A stretch of 21,588 bases of DNA from Oceanospirillales bacterium. GTDB lineage: Bacteria; Pseudomonadota; Gammaproteobacteria; Xanthomonadales; SZUA-36. The stretch lies in the NCBI GenBank assembly GCA_003232965.1, contig QIKG01000032.1, positions 1-21,588 of the forward strand, in the 5' to 3' direction. Made by a program: the position numbers and the translations under genes. The notes below the pieces were generated by a model. The model saw only the letters and a list, made by a program, of their open reading frames with translations, ran no database searches and was not told where the DNA came from. Positions within the stretch are counted from its first letter, which is position 1. Each line of letters starts with the position of its first letter. Positions 15,395 to 21,588 of this stretch are shown here, in pieces.

Positions 15395-16327
15395 ATGAAA
15401 ACAAACGATCCAAAATCTATGCTGGATTTCACTGGTGAACGCTTCACCCCGGAGTCTTGCCGGGAGATATGGTACGAGCACTATCATCGCTACGCCCTTG
15501 CCAGCACTTTGGTCAAAGGCCTCGATGTGTTAGATGCGGCTTGTGGCGAAGGCTATGGAAGTGCTGTTCTTGCAAGTAAGGCAGCATCAGTTACTGCTGT
15601 CGATATTTCTACAGAAGCTATTGCCCATGCCTCCAAGCGCTACAGTGGTAATAAAAATTTAGAATTTCAGCAGGCCGATTGCACTCAGTTGGATTTTTCC
15701 GATAAGCAGTTTGATGCCATTATTTCTTTCGAAACCCTCGAACATCTACACCAGCAAGAAGCCATGCTTGCCGGTTTTCAGCGGGCGCTTAAACCCGGCG
15801 GGTGGTTATTAATCTCATCGCCTGATAAAGCCGAATACAGCGATGCTGCCAACTACCAGAACCCCTGGCATGTAAAAGAACTTTACCGACAGGAGTTGCT
15901 TGATCTACTCCAGCAACAATTCCCTGAGATTCGTTTGTATGGACAGAAGCTGGCATTTCATTCCCTGATCTGGGACTTACAACGCCCAGGCGCATACCAG
16001 AGTCAAACACTAAGCAGCGGCACCGACATTCTGGAAACCTCCGAACTTGTACAACTCAAGCCTACCTACTTTATTGCCCTATGTGCTGCAAAGTCCGAGG
16101 ACTTCCCAGATTTGGCCGGACTCAATGTATTTGCGGATAAGAGCGCCTCGGTGTACCAACATTATGAACATGAAATTCGTAAAAATATGGCTGCTGGTGA
16201 AATTATTGAACAGCGGGACCAGCGGATTGCCGAACTCGAAGCGCAATTGCTAAAACGAGAAGATATTGCAAAACCCACCAAACCTGCTGAGGAAAAGGGT
16301 ATTTTTTCGCGCTGGTTTAATAAATAA
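15395..16327 (+). CDS. Class I SAM-dependent methyltransferase with C-terminal coiled coil
   Basis: The start is set at 15395 because recognisable protein begins there (MKTNDPKSMLDFTGERF); the frame is open back to 15158, but that part looks like noise. The 310-residue product has motif I VLDAACGEGYG (45-55), the acidic residue of motif II in VTAVDIS (Asp70), FDAIISFETLEHL (106-118) and LKPGGWLLISSPDK (132-145), a Methyltransf_11-type Rossmann fold. A heptad-like helix (about 256-288) and a basic tail GIFSRWFNK follow. Within a Wzm/Wzt locus it probably methylates a sugar or other group of the exported glycan. The coiled coil recalls WbdD-type chain terminators, although no kinase domain is present. 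gspL-type neighbours are absent; the next gene starts two bases after the stop. Confidence 0.85.
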   Translation: MKTNDPKSMLDFTGERFTPESCREIWYEHYHRYALASTLVKGLDVLDAACGEGYGSAVLASKAASVTAVDISTEAIAHASKRYSGNKNLEFQQADCTQLDFSDKQFDAIISFETLEHLHQQEAMLAGFQRALKPGGWLLISSPDKAEYSDAANYQNPWHVKELYRQELLDLLQQQFPEIRLYGQKLAFHSLIWDLQRPGAYQSQTLSSGTDILETSELVQLKPTYFIALCAAKSEDFPDLAGLNVFADKSASVYQHYEHEIRKNMAAGEIIEQRDQRIAELEAQLLKREDIAKPTKPAEEKGIFSRWFNK

Positions 16328-16329
16328 CC

Positions 16330-17214
16330 ATGAACACTGGTAGACATGCGCCAACAATTACCGCTGTGATAGTAAATTACAACAGTGGTTTATGGCTAGC
16401 CCGTTGTCTAACAGCATTAAGAAAGTCCCCTGTTGATGAGCTTATCGTCATAGACAATGGTTCATCTGATCAAAGTTTGGATTGTTTACAGGCAGAAAAT
16501 AACGCCAATATTAGTCTTGTTGTTAATCCGCAGAATCCGGGTTATGCCAGTGCCTGTAATCAAGGAGTGGAAATGGCAACGGGTGAATTTGTGCTGTTTA
16601 TGAACCCCGACTGCGAATTACTGGACAACGCCCTGAAGAGCTTAGCAGCAGCCTTGCGGGAAAACAGCAAGGCGATTCTGGCTGGGCCTTGGATTATTAA
16701 TCAACAGGGCAAAGTACAACGAGCGACACTCCGGCGATTACCGACTTTCAAAACTTCGATGAACGAATTTTTACGACCCACTAGCCCGGATGGAGTTGAG
16801 TTGAGTGATCTGGTTAAACCGGAAGGTGTGCAGCTGGCAGAGGCAGTTAGTGGTGCCTGCATGCTGGTGCGTAGCAGTCTGTTGCAGCAGTTGGGTGGCT
16901 TTGATGGGAGTTACCGCCTGCATTGTGAAGACCTTGATTTAATGCAACGGGCGGCATTGGCCGGCTATGCCGTGTTATTGGTGCCCGATGCACTGGTGAT
17001 TCATCAGCAGGGCGTGTCTTCGCGCGGTCGTCCACTGTGGGTGGAGTGGCAAAAACATCGAGGTATGTGGCGTTTCTATAAAAAATTTGAAGCTAGCCAA
17101 AACAGTATCTTTAAACAAGCTGTTGTCGGTGTCAGTATTCTCGGGCACTACCTGCTCAAAGCGCCTGTGATCTGGTATCAAAAACTTTTCACTAAGGCGG
17201 GTATCTATGACTGA
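16330..17214 (+). CDS. GT2 family glycosyltransferase, rhamnosyltransferase-like
   Basis: This 294-residue GT-A enzyme has VIVNYNSG (13-20), IDNGSSD (41-47), NPQNPGYASACNQG (66-79), the DxD-equivalent MNPDCE (91-96), GACMLVR (175-181) and the catalytic-base region HCEDLDLMQR (198-207). This set is typical of the WbbL/RfbF-like branch of GT2, many of which transfer rhamnose from dTDP-rhamnose. The C-terminal amphipathic segment (about 260-285) could bind the membrane. It should add a sugar to the lipid-linked glycan on the cytoplasmic face before Wzm/Wzt export. Donor and acceptor cannot be read from sequence. The stop overlaps the next gene by eight bases. Confidence 0.9.
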   Translation: MNTGRHAPTITAVIVNYNSGLWLARCLTALRKSPVDELIVIDNGSSDQSLDCLQAENNANISLVVNPQNPGYASACNQGVEMATGEFVLFMNPDCELLDNALKSLAAALRENSKAILAGPWIINQQGKVQRATLRRLPTFKTSMNEFLRPTSPDGVELSDLVKPEGVQLAEAVSGACMLVRSSLLQQLGGFDGSYRLHCEDLDLMQRAALAGYAVLLVPDALVIHQQGVSSRGRPLWVEWQKHRGMWRFYKKFEASQNSIFKQAVVGVSILGHYLLKAPVIWYQKLFTKAGIYD

Positions 17215-18082
17215 AACCGTCACCGTAGTTATTGGTGCCAGCAGTCAGATCGGTTATTTTCTCATACCCGCGCTGCTGGCCGAGGGCAGGCAGGTAATAG
17301 CGGTTTCTCGCCAGTCATTACCCTCATGGTTTAAATGTTATGCCGATGAACCCCGGTTGCAGTGGTGCAGCATGGAACAATTGATGCAGCGTAAGCTCAG
17401 CGGTAGTGTGAACCTGGTTAGTTCAGGACCATTGCATCTAGCTACAAGCCTTGTTGCAAAACTCGCACCCGTTAAGCTTATTGCAATCAGCAGTGCCAGC
17501 GTATTATTTAAACAGCACTCGCCCGATTCCGCAGAACGCGAAATGATGGCTAATATCACCCAGGCTGAGCAAAAGTTAAGTCATTGGGCTGAACAACAGC
17601 AGGTGGATTTACATATACTACAGCCCACTCTGGTTTACGGTTGTGGCCTGGATCAAAACATTAGTCGTGCTGCTGGTCTCATCCAACGGTTTGGGTTTAT
17701 TCCTCTGGCATCTCAGGCCCTGGGTTTACGCGCACCAGTACATGCTCAAGATTTGGCGAATTTAATTCAGCAGTTATTACAACAAAGCCCGAGCGGGCAG
17801 TTTCTTTGGTCACTCGCCGGTGGCAGTCAGTTGAGCTACCGACAAATGCTGGAATCGGTATTTAATGCATTGGGAAAACCGGTTCGTTTTGCGGTATTAC
17901 CGCAATGGTTATTACGGCTATTAAGTCGAATGGTAAGCGATATGAACCCGCAGATGATCAATCGCCAAAGCCAGAATTTATGTGTAGATGATGCACCAGC
18001 CAGATCGCAGTTAGATTGGAATCCGCGCAGCTTTGAGTTGCACAAGGGGGATTTGTTTACAGCACCTTTAGTGAATCCCTGA
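17207..18082 (+). CDS. Extended SDR (NAD-dependent epimerase/dehydratase-like) lacking catalytic Tyr-Lys
   Basis: This 291-residue Rossmann protein begins TVVIGASSQIGYF (6-18), a variant of the dinucleotide-binding GxxGxxG, and keeps the SDR strand LIAISSASV (91-99) and the substrate-side motif LQPTLVYG (138-145). The usual YxxxK should lie between these, yet there is no Tyr from residue 46 to 143 and the expected Lys position is occupied by Gln. It is therefore an atypical SDR: a redox-inactive binder, a reductase using other residues or a regulator. The start overlaps the glycosyltransferase stop by eight bases, placing it in the polysaccharide operon. No precise nucleotide-sugar substrate is proposed. 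Confidence 0.8.
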   Translation: MTETVTVVIGASSQIGYFLIPALLAEGRQVIAVSRQSLPSWFKCYADEPRLQWCSMEQLMQRKLSGSVNLVSSGPLHLATSLVAKLAPVKLIAISSASVLFKQHSPDSAEREMMANITQAEQKLSHWAEQQQVDLHILQPTLVYGCGLDQNISRAAGLIQRFGFIPLASQALGLRAPVHAQDLANLIQQLLQQSPSGQFLWSLAGGSQLSYRQMLESVFNALGKPVRFAVLPQWLLRLLSRMVSDMNPQMINRQSQNLCVDDAPARSQLDWNPRSFELHKGDLFTAPLVNP

Positions 18083-18164
18083 TAGCTGCGACTGACATTT
18101 TCCTACCTGCTTTAGCATACAAACACCGATTGTTCAAAATACCTCCTGCACGCATTATGTAGGC

Positions 18165-18656
18165 ATGCTTCAACTACAGCCACAAACAAGCACACCAACT
18201 CAAGCTTTCTCAACGCCTACTTGCACTGCGCGCCCCGGTGGACTCAGCTGGATCACACTGGCTACTGTTAATGATAAAGACTGGTTTACGCACTTGGCGC
18301 TAGCCCGTGCCACTGCTAACTCATTGCATCACAGCCTAACAGATACCAACGCCCGGACATTAGTGTGGGTTCTGTTACCCGACCAGTTGCAATTGTTAGT
18401 TCAGGCAGGTAGTAATTGCAGTGTGGCCGATGCCATGCAACGGATAAAAGCCTGTACGGCAATTGCGGTGAATCAAACGGCAAATACGAGTATTGGTATG
18501 GTAGGCCCTTTGTGGAAAACCCGTTACAGTTTGCAAGCTGTCTATCAACGCGAGCATGTCCGCGAACAAGCCATGCACATTATTCGGAAACCACAGCAGT
18601 TAGGGCTAGTAAATCACTATGCCAATTACCCCTACTGGGACTCAATTTGGGTATAA
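18165..18656 (+). CDS. REP-associated tyrosine transposase relative with both HUH histidines replaced
   Basis: The 163-residue protein follows the Y1-transposase (RAYT) layout. SWITLATVNDKDWF (28-41) fits the first strands, VWVLLPDQLQLLV (67-79) takes the place of the HUH strand, and GPLWKTRY (114-121) is the region of the catalytic Tyr. RKPQQLGLV and YPYWDSIWV (155-163) match the usual C-terminus of the family. The HUH motif normally reads PDHxHLL; here both metal-binding His are Gln74 and Gln76, each one base change from His. Such a protein should not nick DNA by the usual metal-dependent mechanism. The tail motif is intact, so this could be a domesticated DNA-binding protein rather than plain decay. 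No obvious ribosome binding site precedes the ATG. Confidence 0.75.
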   Translation: MLQLQPQTSTPTQAFSTPTCTARPGGLSWITLATVNDKDWFTHLALARATANSLHHSLTDTNARTLVWVLLPDQLQLLVQAGSNCSVADAMQRIKACTAIAVNQTANTSIGMVGPLWKTRYSLQAVYQREHVREQAMHIIRKPQQLGLVNHYANYPYWDSIWV

Positions 18657-18681
18657 GTCTCGTCATGTTATGTGCGTCTAA

Positions 18682-18719
18682 ATGGCATACAGACAGACTT
18701 ATCTTCATATGTATGCCAT
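18682..18719. promoter_or_regulatory. Perfect 10-bp inverted repeat upstream of the toxin-antitoxin pair, probable operator
   Basis: ATGGCATACA (18682-18691) is matched by its exact reverse complement TGTATGCCAT (18710-18719), with an 18-base spacer. A CATAAT box overlaps the right arm (18717-18722), about 35 bases before the antitoxin start. DUF1778 antitoxins carry a ribbon-helix-helix DNA-binding domain and repress their own operons through such repeats, so this is the natural operator candidate. Confidence 0.6.
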
Positions 18720-18756
18720 AATGACTCATTCTTGATTCGATTGAAACATAGGTGAA

Positions 18757-19053
18757 ATGATGGCTTCCAATGCAGACCGTAAAGAAACTCGTTTAGTAGC
18801 GCGAACTTCCACAGAGATTCAAGAAATCATCCAGCGGGCGGCGAACTATTCCGGCGCAAGCCTTTCGCAGTTCCTTATTGAGTCGGCAATGGAGAAAGCG
18901 CGTATCGTGATTGAGCGGACTGAAACCTTGCGGCTGTCTATGGCTGGTGCGGATGCTTTGTTTTCTGCTTTGGAAAATCCACCAAAAGCCAGTAAGAAGG
19001 CGCTAAAAGCGGCACGGCACTACAAGGACACGGTGAATGTCGATAATCATTGA
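18757..19053 (+). CDS. tacA: DUF1778 ribbon-helix-helix antitoxin (TacA-like)
   Basis: This 98-residue protein has an N-terminal ribbon-helix-helix segment (about 8-55: RKETRLVARTSTEIQEIIQRAA then GASLSQFLIESA) typical of DUF1778 antitoxins. The C-terminal helix and tail (about 75-98, with ALFSALENPPKAS) normally wrap the GNAT toxin and block acetyl-CoA use. AGGTGA at 18750-18755 favours the second ATG (18760) as the start, since spacing to the first is too short. It should neutralise the toxin and repress the operon at the upstream inverted repeat. Its 3' end overlaps the toxin gene by 17 bases, the usual coupling for this pair. Confidence 0.93.
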   Translation: MMASNADRKETRLVARTSTEIQEIIQRAANYSGASLSQFLIESAMEKARIVIERTETLRLSMAGADALFSALENPPKASKKALKAARHYKDTVNVDNH

Positions 19054-19555
19054 AGCAATCACCCGGCAACATAATCGCAAAGCGTTTGATTGTGGTGTCA
19101 CTGAATTAAACCAGTTCTTACAGCAACAAGCCCGGCAGAAGGCCGCAAAGCATATTTCAAAAACCTATGTTGCCTATTTGGACTCTGCACCTGCGACCAT
19201 CATTGGCTATCACGCACTTACAGGGTATTCGGTGACAACGCCGCCTGATCATAGGAGTTATAAAAAATATCCTCACCCACTCAGTGCTGTGAAACTGGCT
19301 CGTCTTGCCGTAGCCAATTCACAACAAGGGCTTGGTTTAGGTGAACGATTATTGGTTGATGCCATCTATCGAACGGTATTGGTCGCCGAACAGATTTCAG
19401 CCATCGGGCTGTTTGTTGATCCTATGAGCCCAAAGGTCATTCCATTCTATCAGCAATACGACTTTTTACCCGCCAATCCCGGTGACCATTCGTGTCTTGA
19501 AATGTGGCTGCCCATTAAAACATGTGTAGAGATTGCCGACAGCTTATGTGACTGA
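19037..19555 (+). CDS. tacT: GNAT acetyltransferase toxin (TacT-like)
   Basis: This 172-residue GNAT-fold protein belongs to the toxin class that acetylates the amino group of charged aminoacyl-tRNAs and stops translation. It shows the opening HNRKAFDCGVTELNQFL pattern, VKLARLAV followed by the acetyl-CoA pyrophosphate loop QQGLGLG (about 95-101), and PFYQQYDF (about 133-140) containing the Tyr that usually serves in catalysis. Length is normal and nothing is broken, so it is likely active. AAGGA at 19024-19028 lies eight bases before the ATG inside the antitoxin gene. The tRNA target cannot be deduced from sequence. Confidence 0.93.
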   Translation: MSIIIEAITRQHNRKAFDCGVTELNQFLQQQARQKAAKHISKTYVAYLDSAPATIIGYHALTGYSVTTPPDHRSYKKYPHPLSAVKLARLAVANSQQGLGLGERLLVDAIYRTVLVAEQISAIGLFVDPMSPKVIPFYQQYDFLPANPGDHSCLEMWLPIKTCVEIADSLCD

Positions 19556-19726
19556 TCTATTGTAAAAGCCATGCAACTATAAGCGAGAAGCGAAATGAAT
19601 TTGAGCCGGATATGGGGCAGAAATGGCTTAACTCAGTGCCATTCGTGTCACGCCTATAATAACCCCAGAAACTAATCCTTTTCAGTTAAAATATTCCCCG
19701 ACCAGTAACCTGTAAAAGAGCATGCT

Positions 19727-20734
19727 ATGCGGACAAAAACCGTCAAATCAATTATTTACTTACTACTCATCGCCTTGCTTCCTGCCACTGCGCTTGCAGG
19801 TAAAATCACCATGAAAAATGGTGATGTTATCAGCGGTACACTGGGTAAAGTGACTGCTGAGAAAATTTTCATAAAGCCAGACTACACAGATGAGTTTGCC
19901 GTTATCGCGGCTGAGGTTGTTGCTATCGAGCCTGACACCAACTTTGAAGTTGAGTTACTCAATGGCGATAAATTTGTAGCTAAATTTGCCGAGACCCAAG
20001 GGAGTGGCCAGTTGATACTGATCGGTGATGAGTCAGGCAACATACCTATTTCCCAGGTAGCCACGGCTACTAAAGCGAAACCTTATTACCAGAGACTATC
20101 AAATGTTGATCTTAGCTTGACTATTAACAAAGGTAACACCGATAGCCAAAACATTATGTTTTTTGCTGATAACCTGGTAGAAGTCGGGAAACATCGTCAT
20201 CTTGCTAAAATTACTTTCCGGCGCGAAAAAATCAATGGCATAAGCACCAAAGAGCAAGACCTGCTGAATTATCAGTACAACTCGATTTTTAATGACCCAT
20301 GGTATACCGGTATAACTGTTGGGTACGAGAGAGACCCAATCCGGAACCTCGATTATCGTTATTCCATAGCTGCCATTTTTGGTCGTGATATTTTTAATGA
20401 CGATGACCGCTTGCTAGCTATAAGTGTTGGCGCTGGTTACTCAGGCGAAAAAACTGTCGAAACCTTAGACAGTGGCGCAGTTAGCAGCTGGAACCTGATT
20501 TATAATCAAGATATTAAGGATGGTGAAATAAAGTTCTTTCATAATCAAAATCTTGCATATCAATTTTTTGGTGATAATAATATGATATTCAAAAGCAAAA
20601 CAGGTTTCCAGTTTAGCCTGATCAAAGATATTTACGCAAAAATCTCACTGCGTTATGACTATGAAACTGAGCCTGTCATTAGCGCATCTAAAGACGACAC
20701 TACTTTGGCCATTGGTATTGGTGCAAAATTTTAG
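19727..20734 (+). CDS. DUF481 (YdiY-like) outer-membrane protein
   Basis: The 335-residue protein has a signal peptide (1-24, ending TALA) and a small strand-rich N-terminal domain (25-115) built from two KNGD/LNGD-type repeats (ITMKNGDVISG, VELLNGDKFVA). A DUF481 beta-barrel domain (about 122-335) begins LSLTINKGNTDSQN. The chain ends GIGAKF, with the terminal Phe recognised by the barrel assembly machinery. DUF481 proteins are outer-membrane barrels, some salt- or stress-induced; the function is not established. The gene stands alone, with about 170 bases upstream and a convergent neighbour downstream. No clear terminator was found between the two. Confidence 0.9.
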   Translation: MRTKTVKSIIYLLLIALLPATALAGKITMKNGDVISGTLGKVTAEKIFIKPDYTDEFAVIAAEVVAIEPDTNFEVELLNGDKFVAKFAETQGSGQLILIGDESGNIPISQVATATKAKPYYQRLSNVDLSLTINKGNTDSQNIMFFADNLVEVGKHRHLAKITFRREKINGISTKEQDLLNYQYNSIFNDPWYTGITVGYERDPIRNLDYRYSIAAIFGRDIFNDDDRLLAISVGAGYSGEKTVETLDSGAVSSWNLIYNQDIKDGEIKFFHNQNLAYQFFGDNNMIFKSKTGFQFSLIKDIYAKISLRYDYETEPVISASKDDTTLAIGIGAKF

Positions 20735-20911
20735 GGAAATCCCGAAATCCCGAAGAAATACACCCGCTAGAGAATGTATTGCATGCAAAATTATCAACAC
20801 TTAATACCTAAGGAACATGGTGCCAGGCTTTCTGTATCCCCGCGTACTTGGGGGTGACCTTGTGGGCATTTTGGGGGCAGGCTCCATTTGATAAGCAGAA
20901 AAATCGGCGAC

Positions 20912-21588
20912 TTACTGCGCCACCAACTTCTTATAATGAATCCGCTGCGGCTGGTTGGCTTTATCACCTAAACGCCGTTTTCTGTCCTGCTCATACTCTT
21001 CAAAGTTTCCTTCAAAGAAAGTCACTTCTGACTCACCCTCGAATGCGAGTATATGAGTGGCGATACGATCAAGGAACCAGCGATCATGCGAAATAACCAT
21101 GATGCAGCCCGGGAAGTTTAGTAAGGCATCTTCTAGCGCACGCAGTGTTTCAACATCCAGGTCGTTGGTCGGTTCATCCAGCAGTAGCACATTTCCGCCG
21201 GATTTCAGCAGTTTGGCTAAGTGCAGGCGGTTACGCTCACCGCCGGATAGGTTTTTAACTTGCTTTTGCTGGTCACTGCCACGGAAGTTAAAGCGGCCCG
21301 CATAGGCGCGCGAGGAAACCTTATAACGACCGACCTCAATAAACTCACCGCCATCGGAAAGTTCTTCCCATACCGTTTTATCGCCATCCAACTCGGCACG
21401 GCTTTGGTCAACATAAGAGAGTTGCACTGTGGAGCCGATGGTGATGTCTCCACTATCAGGTTTTTCTGTGCCGGTAAGTATTCGAAATAAAGTGGATTTA
21501 CCCGCGCCGTTGCCACCGATTATGCCGACAATTGCACCCGGTGGAATATTAAAGCTAAGGTTCTCAAACAATAATTTATCTTCAAAGC
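20912..21588 (-). CDS. ettA: Energy-dependent translational throttle EttA (ABC-F), C-terminal part
   Basis: The gene runs off the right edge of the window; 225 C-terminal residues are visible of an expected 550 or so. The frame continues upstream as FEDKLLFENLSF, so the ORF has no true start here. The second ABC domain is complete: Walker A GGNGAGKST, signature LSGGERNR, Walker B VLLLDEPTNDLD and the H-loop ISHDRWFLDRIATH. It ends with PQRIHYKKL close to the stop, as EttA does. EttA binds the ribosomal E site and gates entry into elongation according to the ATP/ADP ratio. In this copy Walker A has GGN where Escherichia coli has GPN. It is convergent with the DUF481 gene. Confidence 0.94.
   Translation of the reverse strand, partial: FEDKLLFENLSFNIPPGAIVGIIGGNGAGKSTLFRILTGTEKPDSGDITIGSTVQLSYVDQSRAELDGDKTVWEELSDGGEFIEVGRYKVSSRAYAGRFNFRGSDQQKQVKNLSGGERNRLHLAKLLKSGGNVLLLDEPTNDLDVETLRALEDALLNFPGCIMVISHDRWFLDRIATHILAFEGESEVTFFEGNFEEYEQDRKRRLGDKANQPQRIHYKKLVAQ

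Noticed and set aside
20735..20911. Short GGGA-TCCC hairpin and G-rich stretch between the DUF481 gene and ettA as a shared terminator
   Set aside because: The stem is only about four base pairs and no T run follows on either strand.

Overview
The window comes from a Gram-negative bacterium, most likely a gammaproteobacterium. The evidence is a complete outer-membrane type II secretion (T2SS) secretin, a DUF481 outer-membrane barrel, an ABC-dependent surface polysaccharide exporter and an EttA-type ABC-F protein. The T2SS gene order I-J-K-L-M-N-D, with an N-type subunit and the secretin gene last, is the order known from the Xanthomonas xps cluster and relatives. A marine Cellvibrionales-like host is a guess from general character, not a proven assignment.

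Region 1 (1-7596) is the distal half of the T2SS operon. It encodes minor pseudopilins GspI (5' end cut off), GspJ and GspK, inner-membrane platform proteins GspL and GspM, the GspC-like linker GspN and the lipoprotein secretin GspD. Genes overlap by 1-4 bases or lie 1-3 bases apart, so they should be translated as one unit. A 142-residue membrane-anchored protein of unknown role follows 44 bases later. The notable point is that gspL ends in a long Ala/Lys/Asp-coding tandem repeat with one 4-base irregularity. This shifts the frame and fuses gspL to gspM, although gspM keeps its own ribosome binding site and ATG.

Region 2 (7597-13088) holds three exported proteins: a 516-residue protein I do not recognise, closed by a strong terminator; a 727-residue protein with five disulfide-type Ig-like repeats and a Cys-rich C-terminal domain; and a parvulin-type peptidyl-prolyl isomerase. 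The T2SS next door is a plausible export route, but nothing in the sequence proves it.

Region 3 (13175-18082) is a surface polysaccharide (O-antigen type) locus. It contains Wzm permease, Wzt ATPase with a C-terminal sugar-recognition domain, a short ORF that looks like a glycosyltransferase remnant, a SAM methyltransferase with a C-terminal coiled coil, a GT2 glycosyltransferase and an extended SDR protein lacking its catalytic Tyr/Lys. The pairing of methyltransferase and Wzt C-domain resembles export systems in which a chain-end modification is read by Wzt.

Region 4 (18165-19555) is accessory DNA. It has a REP-associated tyrosine transposase relative whose two HUH histidines are both glutamine, then a DUF1778/GNAT toxin-antitoxin pair preceded by a perfect 10-bp inverted repeat. 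Region 5 (19727-21588) has a DUF481 outer-membrane protein and, convergent on the minus strand, the C-terminal part of ettA.
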